A DNA stretch of 64,000 nucleotides, from assembly GCF_003332275.1 (NCBI RefSeq), contig NZ_QOVA01000016.1, positions 1 to 64,000 of the forward strand. Direction: 5' to 3'. The stretch is from Edaphovirga cremea (GTDB lineage Bacteria; Pseudomonadota; Gammaproteobacteria; Enterobacterales; Enterobacteriaceae). This document shows positions 52,134 through 61,244 of this stretch, piece after piece (positions within the stretch are counted from its first letter, which is position 1; every line of letters begins with the position of its first letter). A program made the position numbers and the translations under genes. The notes under the pieces are model-generated. The model did no database searches. It worked only from the letters and a program-made list of their open reading frames with translations, and was not told the origin of the DNA.

Positions 52134-55100
52134 ATGGCACAATATTCAGCAGCTAGAAATGAAAGTAGTTTCTTATCGGGTAAACCCGATCCCCGTACAG
52201 GTTTTTTTGCGAAAATATTATCATTTGGTAAGATTTCAGGTAACAACAATAATGGGCCACATTTCCCACTTACACTTTCTTTTGACCCACAAACTCCGTC
52301 CTCAGGAACTGACTCTGAAGGATTTGGCATAGGTTGGGGGTTATCCATTCCGTCTTTTGTCAGTGCTGATGACATAACAGGGAAAGGACATTTATCTTTA
52401 TTGTCCGGGGAAGTCTTTTATATCGAACCTACTGATGGTGATGTTGCTCTGCAAGGATATGCTTTGGGCGGACTAAGAGTTAGCTATAACTCGTCAACGG
52501 GGGAGTTTACCGTATTACACAAGTCTGGGGCAGTGGAGTTATATCAACCGCAAACTGAAAATATGAATAACGCCTATCTTTCAGAGATGACGAACGAAAA
52601 AGGCCGGAAATTATCTTTCTCCTATACTACTTTCAACGGCGCCCCTATTCTTGAGGAGATTTATGACAACAGCGGAGTATTGCTCTGTAAGATTGATACA
52701 ACATCAACGCAATCTATTATTACTATTACCAATTATCCTGGATTGCCTGAGGAGTCAGCGTTTACTTTAGAATTAGAAGGCGGGTTACTGACGAGTTTTT
52801 ATGGGCCCGAGTCTTACGCGGCTAATTTTGAATATAATGACCAGCTTTTATCACTGGCGATCTCAAGCGTATCCGATAATCATGGTCTGAATGAATCAGC
52901 CCAATACAGTAATGAGATCACCCAGCCAGGAGGGTCTGGCAACACTTTCCAAACATCCATTCAGTACTACACGCGTAGCGATGATCCGAATGACCCAAGC
53001 AGTGATTATTATGCGGAATATAAATTCCGTCAGGGAGAGGCTAACTATTTAGGTTACCCAATTATCACCACGACCATTGAAGAGCAAGATAGCTTGCTCA
53101 TCTATACACCTCAAGCGGGTGAAACTCCTTTTACATATACCACTATTTATACTGAGCGTGTCAGTGATACCGTTAACAAAACCACCAAGGCTACCTATAA
53201 CCGTTACCATTCAATCGTAAGTAAAATTGTCAGTTTTGATGGCGATCTTGCGGATGAAGATACGTCTAAATACCACACGGTGACTGAGACCTACACCTAT
53301 GATGTTGATGAAACACAGAATGTGGATGGTCAGAAGGGCACGTATAAAAAACCGACCTCCTATACGAAAGAATGGGCCTATAACGGCGTCAGTGCCAATG
53401 AAGTGAGCTATTTCACTTGGGATACCCTTGATAGTAACGGTAATGATGCGGGTTTTGCCACGGGGAATTTGCTCAGTAAAACAGATAAGTCGGGAGTCAA
53501 AACCGATTACACCTACTACCCCGTTGGTGGGGATGGAAGCAATTGCCCGGCTGATCCAAATGGTTTCAAATGCCATTTAAAAAGTAAGCTGATTACCCCA
53601 GCAGTCGTGGATGATCCTTCTTTGCCGCTGGCTCCGACAGTTCAAACGGACTACACCTATGCTTCTCTGTCGTGTTATGGCGGCACAGGAACCTATCTGG
53701 CAAGGACACAAAGAAAATCTTCTCAAAATGGTGTTGCCATCGAAGCGCATGACATTACATATTTCAATGTCGACACAGACGATCTCTTAACCCTTGGCCG
53801 CCTGAATACAATTGTATACACGGTGTATAATGCAGCCCCGGTAGGGGATAAAACCACGACCAGCAGCTTTGACTATTACCTGTCTGAAGACAGTAATACG
53901 TTCTTTACCGAAATCGAAATGTCGACAAATGTTGACAGCGAGATGACAAAGCACTGCTATGAGCGAAAGATCTATAGCGGAAAGGTGGTTTACACGGCAA
54001 ATATCACTGAGTCTGAGAGTGCGCCAGCGCTAACAATCGATATTACCTATGATGGATTGGATCGTGTAACGAAAAAAACTGCGTGCCAAGGCTCCGAATT
54101 TGAAGCCTCCCAGAGTTTCGCGTATGGCAATATCAACAGCGATGATGATGATGAGGATAATGCCACGTATTTCCGCAGGACCTCCACTGATGCAAATGGG
54201 CTTCAAATCCGAACTTATCTCAACGGGTCGGGCAAAACACTTTTCCAGAAGCAGCAAGATGTTGATGGTATCGTAGGCGTAGGATTATTTCTCCAGACCC
54301 AGCAGATCAGCTATGATGGCTTGGGTAATGAACTGAGCAGTACCAACTATGATTATTTGCCTGGTGACACTGCGACTGCTCCCTCTATTTCGACCATCAC
54401 AACCACACAATATGATGTGTGGGGTGCAGAATGTGGCACTACCTATCCAGACAGCCATCAAGAAATTGATGCGCATGATCCTACTACGCTTACGTCTGAG
54501 GGCTATTGGCTCTTAAGTGATAAGAGCACAGAGCAGTATACTCAAACGGTTTACAACATCTCCGGTTCTCCTGTCAGCGAAAGTCGTCTCAATCTTGATG
54601 GTTCAATATATAGCACAACCACCACTGATTACGACGGATTGGGTCGGTCTGTTCGCACCACTGACGCACAGAATAACGTTGAATTGACGAGTTATGATGC
54701 ATTTAGTCGCCCCCTCACTAAAACGCTGCCTGACGGTACTGAGGTACAAACTACCTATGCACCACATAGCAAAGAGAATCTGACGACGAGTATTGCTCTG
54801 GCCAAAGATGGGGACAGTTATACCTTCGGTACCCGTGAGTTTGATGGTTTATCCCGTACAACCACAATGTCCGTGGGAGGACGTGTAGCCACCCTGGAAT
54901 ACACAGCAAATACGGCAATGCCCCACCCTAGTTTCGTTAATACGCCAGCGGGCGATCGGTTGAAATACACTTATCAGCCCGAACTCGGCTACGCAACCAT
55001 GAGTATTGGGTTGGAAACAGGTGACGGGGTTGGTGCTGAAGATGAAGCCTCAATGACCTACACCTATTCGCCAGCGTCGGGGCAACCCGTCACGGCCAAC

Positions 55101-56249
55101 AGTACCAAGGGTGCAAGTGAATACTCTAACTGGACGTATGAATATTTGCCATCAGGCGAAACTACGTCCTCGTCACTGACATACGCCCTGGATAGCGGTG
55201 AGCAGGGAACCAAACAGATCTCCAGCACCTATTCGTTGTGCGGGTTGGTGTTGGTAACGACCGATGTTCAAATGCAGACGCACACCGTCACCTATAACGG
55301 GCAGGGACAGCAAATCGGCTATCAATTACAGTCGGGTTCGCAATCTCTGGTTGAGGTTGAGTACAGCTACGATCTCTCCGGTAGGCCAAGCCAAACGGTC
55401 ACTCAAGACACATTATCTGGAGCCGTTAATCAGACTACCACCATCAGCTACGATGATCAGGGCCGTGAACTGACCCGCACATTAAGCGCGTTGGGAAGTA
55501 GTCAGTCCCAGACATTGGCCTACTCAGTGGATGATCAGATCCTCACCCGGACCTGGATGCAGGATGGTGCAGCATACCGTACCGAAACCTATGACTACTC
55601 TGTGCTAAAACAGTTGACTAGCTATGAATGTACCGGGAACGCGATGCCAGATGCTCCTGATGGATATGTTCTGAAAGAACAGACAATTATTTTCGACTTC
55701 CTTGGCAATATAAGTACGGTAACCTCAACGGTCACTGCGAGTGCAAATCCTGGTACTGACACCGTCAACGTTGCCACGTATAGCTATGATCCTACAGACC
55801 GCACACAGCTTGTATCGATAAGCAATGATCCGATTACAGACTGGGATATCACACTAACCTATGATGCCAACGGTAACCAAACGACGGATGAGCAGGGCCG
55901 CACCCTGGTATATAACAGCCGTAATCAATTGATGAGCCTGTCGGAAGATGCGCAAACGTTAGGCGGGTACAACTATGATGCCTATGGGTTCCTGTTATCT
56001 GAGAAAGTTGCATCAGACGCTGATGCTACTCTGTTGTTCTATCTGGATAATCAGTTGATTAATGAAGTGAAAGGAGATGTGGCTTCGACCTATGTGGAAT
56101 CCCTCTCATGTGCTGTCACTGACTCTGCTTCCGCTTCCACGCAGGTACAACTGCTGGGATCCGATCAGCAGGGCTCGATTGTCCAGATCAGTGATGCAAG
56201 TGAAGTCACCTACCGCATCTACGACCCCTACGGTTATCGGAAAGTGTGA
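52134..56249 (+). CDS. RHS/YD-repeat shell protein lacking the C-terminal core
   Basis: 1371 residues. The N-terminal region (GPHFPLTLSFDPQTPSSG..., FGIGWGLSIPSFV) is the start seen in large RHS proteins of pseudomonads and enterics. Many YD-type repeats follow, such as YDGLGRSVRTTDAQNNVELTSYDAFSRP and YDANGNQTTDEQGRTLVYNSRNQL. The protein ends at IYDPYGYRKV, precisely where unsplit RHS proteins continue into the core (LGFNGE...DPxG). That core is the next gene. The expected fold is a hollow beta-cocoon that encloses a toxin. No signal peptide, VgrG or PAAR domain is visible. Confidence 0.9.
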   Translation: MAQYSAARNESSFLSGKPDPRTGFFAKILSFGKISGNNNNGPHFPLTLSFDPQTPSSGTDSEGFGIGWGLSIPSFVSADDITGKGHLSLLSGEVFYIEPTDGDVALQGYALGGLRVSYNSSTGEFTVLHKSGAVELYQPQTENMNNAYLSEMTNEKGRKLSFSYTTFNGAPILEEIYDNSGVLLCKIDTTSTQSIITITNYPGLPEESAFTLELEGGLLTSFYGPESYAANFEYNDQLLSLAISSVSDNHGLNESAQYSNEITQPGGSGNTFQTSIQYYTRSDDPNDPSSDYYAEYKFRQGEANYLGYPIITTTIEEQDSLLIYTPQAGETPFTYTTIYTERVSDTVNKTTKATYNRYHSIVSKIVSFDGDLADEDTSKYHTVTETYTYDVDETQNVDGQKGTYKKPTSYTKEWAYNGVSANEVSYFTWDTLDSNGNDAGFATGNLLSKTDKSGVKTDYTYYPVGGDGSNCPADPNGFKCHLKSKLITPAVVDDPSLPLAPTVQTDYTYASLSCYGGTGTYLARTQRKSSQNGVAIEAHDITYFNVDTDDLLTLGRLNTIVYTVYNAAPVGDKTTTSSFDYYLSEDSNTFFTEIEMSTNVDSEMTKHCYERKIYSGKVVYTANITESESAPALTIDITYDGLDRVTKKTACQGSEFEASQSFAYGNINSDDDDEDNATYFRRTSTDANGLQIRTYLNGSGKTLFQKQQDVDGIVGVGLFLQTQQISYDGLGNELSSTNYDYLPGDTATAPSISTITTTQYDVWGAECGTTYPDSHQEIDAHDPTTLTSEGYWLLSDKSTEQYTQTVYNISGSPVSESRLNLDGSIYSTTTTDYDGLGRSVRTTDAQNNVELTSYDAFSRPLTKTLPDGTEVQTTYAPHSKENLTTSIALAKDGDSYTFGTREFDGLSRTTTMSVGGRVATLEYTANTAMPHPSFVNTPAGDRLKYTYQPELGYATMSIGLETGDGVGAEDEASMTYTYSPASGQPVTANSTKGASEYSNWTYEYLPSGETTSSSLTYALDSGEQGTKQISSTYSLCGLVLVTTDVQMQTHTVTYNGQGQQIGYQLQSGSQSLVEVEYSYDLSGRPSQTVTQDTLSGAVNQTTTISYDDQGRELTRTLSALGSSQSQTLAYSVDDQILTRTWMQDGAAYRTETYDYSVLKQLTSYECTGNAMPDAPDGYVLKEQTIIFDFLGNISTVTSTVTASANPGTDTVNVATYSYDPTDRTQLVSISNDPITDWDITLTYDANGNQTTDEQGRTLVYNSRNQLMSLSEDAQTLGGYNYDAYGFLLSEKVASDADATLLFYLDNQLINEVKGDVASTYVESLSCAVTDSASASTQVQLLGSDQQGSIVQISDASEVTYRIYDPYGYRKV

Positions 56250-56306
56250 TAGCGGACATAATTACGGCGCATAACGTACTTCATAAATTCAAGAGGCAAA
56301 ATCATC

Positions 56307-57164
56307 ATGACGACACAAGCGGATTCGATATCTTTAGGGTATACCGGAGCCAGGCGTTCCAGTGTTACAGGGCATTATCTACTGGGTAATGGCTATCGCA
56401 GCTTTAACCCAATCATAAAACGGTTTACGGGTTGGGATAACTCCAGTCCATTTGATGCAGGGGGGCCACATGGGTATGCCTATTGTACGGGTGATCCTGC
56501 TAACAATACTGATCCTACTGGTCATTTAATCCTTGAAGTGCTGGTGGATATTTTCTTTGGTACTGTTGCTACCAGAAATGCGCGTCGGGCAGTTGAAGGA
56601 GCAGGGGCAGCCGAAGGTGTAGAAGCAGCGGCAGCCGGAGGTGCAGAAGCGGGGTCGGTCAACGCTACCGGAAGAGGAATTGCGTCAGGGGGGGGAGCAA
56701 GAACAGGAGTAAGTGTGGTGGCGGGGAAAGAAATCCCTAATAGAACGCTTTATGATGCCAGCAAAACATTTATCAAGAACTATCTGGAGGAAGTAGCTGG
56801 AGTTGATCTCAAGAAATATTACATACCCGGTATTAATGAGTACTCTCCGGGAAAACGTAGGCTTGACATTACACCGGTCTATAAAAACGGGCGCTTTAGG
56901 AAGTTGGATATCAAAAAAACAGAGTTACACTCCAAAGGACGTATTGCGCACGCAAGTAAAAAGAAGCGATTACGCTATTTAGCTAATAGTGAACCACTCC
57001 TTAAGGGCCTGGTATCCGATAGCGCTGCGGAACAGATTACTGTTTTACGCGACCGCCCTCTCCCAAGAGCTCCTCGGGAGCCGAGGGTGGATGTATCGGA
57101 ACATACATATGAATCTGTTGATTTTTTAAGAATTGTTGAAGATATTGGCGATAGTACTCTCTAA
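56307..57164 (+). CDS. Separately encoded RHS core with variable C-terminal toxin-like domain
   Basis: 285 residues with GAGG upstream of ATG 56307, 57 bp after the shell gene. Residues 11-73 are the RHS-associated core: LGYTGARRSSVTGHYLLGNG, then YRSFNPIIKRFTGWDNSSPF and YAYCTGDPANNTDPTGH, the aspartyl autoprotease region. An Ala/Gly-rich hydrophobic linker (about 75-130) leads to a C-terminal domain of about 150 basic residues (KKYYIPGINEYSPGKRRLDI, KKTELHSKGRIAHASKKKR) that I do not recognise. By position this is the toxin tail. No immunity gene is seen in the 190 bp that follow. Confidence 0.82.
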   Translation: MTTQADSISLGYTGARRSSVTGHYLLGNGYRSFNPIIKRFTGWDNSSPFDAGGPHGYAYCTGDPANNTDPTGHLILEVLVDIFFGTVATRNARRAVEGAGAAEGVEAAAAGGAEAGSVNATGRGIASGGGARTGVSVVAGKEIPNRTLYDASKTFIKNYLEEVAGVDLKKYYIPGINEYSPGKRRLDITPVYKNGRFRKLDIKKTELHSKGRIAHASKKKRLRYLANSEPLLKGLVSDSAAEQITVLRDRPLPRAPREPRVDVSEHTYESVDFLRIVEDIGDSTL

Positions 57165-57356
57165 TTCCATTATGCGTAAATAATGTTATTAATGCTCACC
57201 AATACCGGTGGTATTGGTGAGCTATACATGAAGGGTTTATGTAGATATTTATGTCGATGCTGAGTTTATATACGAATATCATATGAAAATGTGTAAAAGT
57301 GCTCGCGTTCACTGCGGTCGGGCTCATTTGCAGGGAAGTTGCAGGTAATTCAACAA

Positions 57357-58142
57357 TCAGGATTCAATAACCCTTCGCGCCAGCGCCTGCATGTCGTCCG
57401 CGGGATTGTGACCAATCAACATAAAGTTGTGCCCTGCCTCAGACCAATACACCACATTCATTCCGCGCCTGCGCTCAATTTCTGGGGCGTGGGAACCGCT
57501 GTCGTCGGCAACTGAAATGCACAGTGCCAAGGGGCCATAACGTGCATCAAGGTAAGAAATCTGTGCAATCCACCGATCCTCGTAATTCAGTAACCGCGCG
57601 TTCATCAGCTCTGCACCGGGCAAGAGCAGTCGATCGCGTTCCAAGGATAATCCGAGCTTATTACCTACGTCCTGCAATTGGCGCTGCTGCAATTGCGTGG
57701 AGTCCGCCACGTTATCAAATGTTTCTCGGGTGTAGAGCGACATATACTGAGCGACTAATTCACGCCAATTATCGTTATCAGCTTCCTGGCCCAACAGTAG
57801 CGGATAAAAGTGTCCGCCTGCCGCGCCAATTACCAGACAAGAGACGGCGGCAGCGATCAGCGCACGTCGACTGAACCTCTTGGCTGAGGCTGAAGATTCC
57901 CTGATAGGCAGTGCATTGAGTCTTGCCGTCAATTCAGCCACCGGAGCCTGCGCCAGCAGACCGCTGAATGCGGCACTGAACGACAGACTGGCACTATCAA
58001 GGTGCGCCAGTCGCGAGGCCAGTTGCGGATCGTGACCGAGCAACTCATCGATTTGCTGTCGCTGTGCGAGCGTCAGTTCATTGTCGAGATACGCCACCAA
58101 CCAATCATCGGAGAGCGGCAAACTGAGAGGATGTGTGGTCAT
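57357..58142 (-). CDS. Anti-sigma factor
   Basis: 261 residues. The N terminus (LSDDWLVAYLDNELTLAQRQQIDELLGHDPQLASRLAHLD) resembles FecR/RsiW-type anti-sigma domains without a zinc HxxxCxxC motif. One membrane segment (RRALIAAAVSCLVIGAAGGHF, about 94-114) separates it from a periplasmic domain. It overlaps the sigma-factor gene by four bases (ATGA), so it likely restrains that sigma factor at the membrane. Confidence 0.85.
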   Translation of the reverse strand: MTTHPLSLPLSDDWLVAYLDNELTLAQRQQIDELLGHDPQLASRLAHLDSASLSFSAAFSGLLAQAPVAELTARLNALPIRESSASAKRFSRRALIAAAVSCLVIGAAGGHFYPLLLGQEADNDNWRELVAQYMSLYTRETFDNVADSTQLQQRQLQDVGNKLGLSLERDRLLLPGAELMNARLLNYEDRWIAQISYLDARYGPLALCISVADDSGSHAPEIERRRGMNVVYWSEAGHNFMLIGHNPADDMQALARRVIES

Positions 58143-58636
58143 GAACTCTCTCCCTGGATCTGTGGCCGGGCGGACATTATCACCGAATCTTTGGCCAGTG
58201 ATTGCCGCGCGGTGGTCAGGCGACTCATAATAGTGCCGATCGGCACAGATAGCGTTTCAGCCGCTTCCTGATAGGTAAAACCTTCGACATAGACCAAAAA
58301 CACGGCGTTACGTTGCGCTTCGGGTAATTGGTTGACGCGCTCAATGATCTGCCTGGCAGAAATGCTTTCAAACGATTCGTTGCGTTCAGACGCAGGTGGC
58401 AGATCGTCAATATCGACAAAACCCTGACCCTGGCGAATATGCTGCGAGCGGATCTCATTGACCCACACCGAGTGCAGGATAGTAAAAAGCCAGCGATCGA
58501 GATGCGTACCGTGGTCAAATTGCTCGACACGCTCCAAAGCCCGGACACAGGTAGCCTGAACCAGATCGTTGGCGACGTCCTGATTGCGGGCCAATACCAT
58601 GCCATAGCGCCACAGGCGAGCCAGATACTGCCCCAA
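58139..58636 (-). CDS. ECF-type RNA-polymerase sigma factor
   Basis: 165 residues from TTG 58636. Region 2 (RLWRYGMVLARNQDVANDLVQATCVRALERVEQFD...LDRWLFTILHSVWVNEIRSQ) and region 4 (INQLPEAQRNAVFLVYVEGFTYQEAAETLSVPIGTIMSRL-like) are complete. The frame continues upstream with NIEKNDIRGE to about 58666 but has no ATG, GTG or TTG there; a GGGAGA element sits before an ATA at 58663. The true start may be that unusual codon. It is co-transcribed with the anti-sigma gene. Confidence 0.85.
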   Translation of the reverse strand: MGQYLARLWRYGMVLARNQDVANDLVQATCVRALERVEQFDHGTHLDRWLFTILHSVWVNEIRSQHIRQGQGFVDIDDLPPASERNESFESISARQIIERVNQLPEAQRNAVFLVYVEGFTYQEAAETLSVPIGTIMSRLTTARQSLAKDSVIMSARPQIQGESS

Positions 58637-58798
58637 CTCACCGCGAATATCGTTTTTTTCTATGTTCGCTGTCTCCCGTCATGAATATGAATAAGAGTAA
58701 GTCATGAGCGAGTATTTTGCGGGCTACCTAGGCAGGAAACGCCGGGAGACACGCTCACCCGGCTGATTTCCTACCGAATATTCGCTGCCCAAATTACA

Positions 58799-59377
58799 TT
58801 AAGGCTCAGGATGACCCGCGATAGCATTGGCTAAATCCTCATACTCTTCACAGCCTGTACCGCAGATCGTTTTAATGACAGCAAGTTGGGCTTTGGCTAA
58901 GTCAGGACGACCCTTAACCATATAAGCTTCACCAAGATATTCGCGAACCTTGGCGTAGTTGGGGTTGAGGGCGATCGATTTTTGGTAATAACCGATCCCT
59001 TCGTCGGTGCGACCCATTTTACGGGTGGCATAGCCACGGTAGTTGAGCGCCTCGGCAGTATTCGGTTGTTTCAAGGTGTTCAGAACATCGATCGCTTCCT
59101 GATAGCGACCCGCTTTTGCCAGTGCGTAGGCATATTGGGTACGATCGGCTTCTGAGATCATGCTGCCTTTTTCGACCATGCACGTTTTGGTTTTTGTGTC
59201 GTAGATTTGGCCTTTGGGACACGTTGGGGTTTTATCTGAATCGTCGCCCATGGCATGAACGGCACCCGAGAGTAATAACAGAGCGCTACCGAGCGCCAGA
59301 AGAGCACGTTTGTTTAGCATTCGTGCTGTTGAGTGGATCGTAGTTGTGGAAGGGATTGTTGCGAAATCGTGTTTCAT
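58799..59377 (-). CDS. Exported tetratricopeptide-repeat protein
   Basis: 192 residues from ATG 59377 with GGAGG eight bases upstream. A signal-like segment (RALLALGSALLLLSGAVHAMG) is followed by CPKGQIYDTKTKTCMVEKG and TPR units (YAYALAKAGRYQEAIDVLN, ALNYRGYATRKMGRTDEGIGYYQKSIALNP, VREYLGEAYMVKGRPDLAKAQ). It is probably a target of the neighbouring sigma factor, 163 bp downstream on the same strand. Confidence 0.82.
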   Translation of the reverse strand: MKHDFATIPSTTTIHSTARMLNKRALLALGSALLLLSGAVHAMGDDSDKTPTCPKGQIYDTKTKTCMVEKGSMISEADRTQYAYALAKAGRYQEAIDVLNTLKQPNTAEALNYRGYATRKMGRTDEGIGYYQKSIALNPNYAKVREYLGEAYMVKGRPDLAKAQLAVIKTICGTGCEEYEDLANAIAGHPEP

Positions 59378-59461
59378 GATGATACCTCCGCTGATTGTCA
59401 TTGGGTAAACACATCAGAAGCGGTATCTATTCGGTTTTTATTTTAAAAAAATTAATTTTTT

Positions 59462-60433
59462 CTAAACGTGGCTTTTTTCCAGCACCCTGATCGGTTTGCC
59501 AGACAAAAATGCCTGGATATCTTCAATCGCCTCTGAGTAATAAACCTGATAATTCGTGTCGGTCACATACCCCAGATGCGGTGTCGCCAGCACATTCGGT
59601 AATGCGCGCAATATATGCGTGGCAGGTAAGGGTTCAACGTCAAAAACATCCAGCCCTGCGCCAGCAATGCGCCCCGACGATAAGGCATCGAACATTGCTG
59701 CCTGATCGATGATTGACGCGCGTGAGGTGTTGATAACAAAAACATTGGGCTTCATCAGCTCAAACTCACTCTTGCCGATCAGTCCTGCTGTTCGCTCGCT
59801 TAAAACCAGATGAACCGAGATAAAATCACTGTCTTTGATTAATGCCTGTTTTGAACTGGCGAGCGTGACTCCGGCTGCATTTGCACGTTCGGACGTCAAA
59901 TTCTGGCTCCAGGCGATCACCTTCATACCAAAAGCCTGAGCGATATTCGCGACGCGGGTTCCAATCTTGCCAAGGCCGATTATCCCCAGCGTTTTGCCCG
60001 CCAGCGTCACACCGAGGCTGCTTTGCCATGGCCCGTTGTGGCGAAACGCACTGTTTTCAGGCACCACCTGACGGGCGAGGCCAAGTATCAATGCCCAGGT
60101 CAGTTCAATGGCCGGATCTGAATTGCTGGCGGTGCCGCATACGGTGATACCACGGGCTTTCGCGGCGGCGAGATCAATAGACGCATTACGCATTCCCGAG
60201 GTGATGAGTAATTTTAAGGCGGGAAGTCGAGCCATCAGGGAGGCAGTGAATGGCGTTCGCTCACGCATGATCACCACAATATCAAACTCTTTCAATGCCT
60301 CAACCAGCGCGTCCTCGTCGGTGAAATGGTGCTGGAAGGCGGTCACGTCCACTTGTCCGGTAAGCGCAGACCAGTCTGCCAATGAAAGGGCAACGCGTTG
60401 ATAATCATCCAGGATGGCACAGCGTAAAGGCAT
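59462..60433 (-). CDS. D-isomer-specific 2-hydroxyacid dehydrogenase
   Basis: 323 residues. Rossmann loop GIIGLGKIGTRVA; catalytic Arg in NTSRASIID, Glu in DVFDVEPLP and His in TPHLGY are in order. It reduces or oxidises a 2-keto/2-hydroxy acid with NAD(P). Substrate cannot be told; it is not close to SerA or LdhA in visible features. Single gene. Confidence 0.88.
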   Translation of the reverse strand: MPLRCAILDDYQRVALSLADWSALTGQVDVTAFQHHFTDEDALVEALKEFDIVVIMRERTPFTASLMARLPALKLLITSGMRNASIDLAAAKARGITVCGTASNSDPAIELTWALILGLARQVVPENSAFRHNGPWQSSLGVTLAGKTLGIIGLGKIGTRVANIAQAFGMKVIAWSQNLTSERANAAGVTLASSKQALIKDSDFISVHLVLSERTAGLIGKSEFELMKPNVFVINTSRASIIDQAAMFDALSSGRIAGAGLDVFDVEPLPATHILRALPNVLATPHLGYVTDTNYQVYYSEAIEDIQAFLSGKPIRVLEKSHV

Positions 60434-60575
60434 ATTTTTACTCCTGATGTGGGAGGAGGGGGTTCAATACAGATTACAGTGCTGCCAGAGCAAGGTCGAT
60501 AGATGCTTTTATCTTGGCGATATATGAAGGACTGTAGTATCGCGCTGGGGTACCATTCTCTCCTCTTTCATCATG

Positions 60576-61058
60576 TTATTCCTTTGTTATAGGTAATAAT
60601 CTTGTTCCGCTTTTTCTGATTATTTTTTCATAATCAATGCTTTTCATGACTATCGAGCAGTCCAATCTCCCTGCATTAAATGCGATTTCATCCAGTTCAA
60701 GAATAGATGGATCAACGACTAACTCTATACATGGGTTGAATGTAAAAGGTGGTATTGACCCAATTACACATCCCGTGATCTCTTCGGTTTTACCTCTATC
60801 CGCTAAAGATACTCTTTTTCCTCCAGTTGCCGCAGCAAGAGCTTTAAAATCGAGTTTTTTGTTGGCTGGAAGTATTGCTAGTAAATATTTTTCTCCGTTA
60901 AAACATAACAATGCTTTAGCTCCCTGCTCAAACCTGGTGCCTCTTGCCTTTGCTACTTCATCACTTTTCCCAACAGACTCATGATGTAAGGTCTGATATT
61001 TAATATCGTGTAAATCCAATAAATTACGTATTTTCGTATGTACGCTATCGTTATTCAT
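60576..61058 (-). CDS. YbaK/EbsC-family aminoacyl-tRNA deacylase
   Basis: 160 residues. YQTLHHESVGKSDEVAKARG, AKALLCFNGEKYLLAILPANKKLDFKALA and GCVIGSIPPFTFN match the YbaK/ProX editing fold; the Lys and the GxxPP motif are present. It would hydrolyse misacylated tRNA in trans. Low GC relative to neighbours suggests transfer. Single gene. Confidence 0.85.
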   Translation of the reverse strand: MNNDSVHTKIRNLLDLHDIKYQTLHHESVGKSDEVAKARGTRFEQGAKALLCFNGEKYLLAILPANKKLDFKALAAATGGKRVSLADRGKTEEITGCVIGSIPPFTFNPCIELVVDPSILELDEIAFNAGRLDCSIVMKSIDYEKIIRKSGTRLLPITKE

Positions 61059-61244
61059 TATGAGACCACCCTAAAGTATTACTGTTGCACGCGTTTCTAT
61101 CATTAGGTATGTGTTCTTCCTTGGTTGTTTTATTTTTCTCATGCAAAAAATTTATGAGGAGGGCGAAAATTTCTATTTCTGCCGCCAAACAGCGGCAGAT
61201 TCAGCACTTATAACGTTCCAGCGAGGAAGATTGCAACGGACAAA

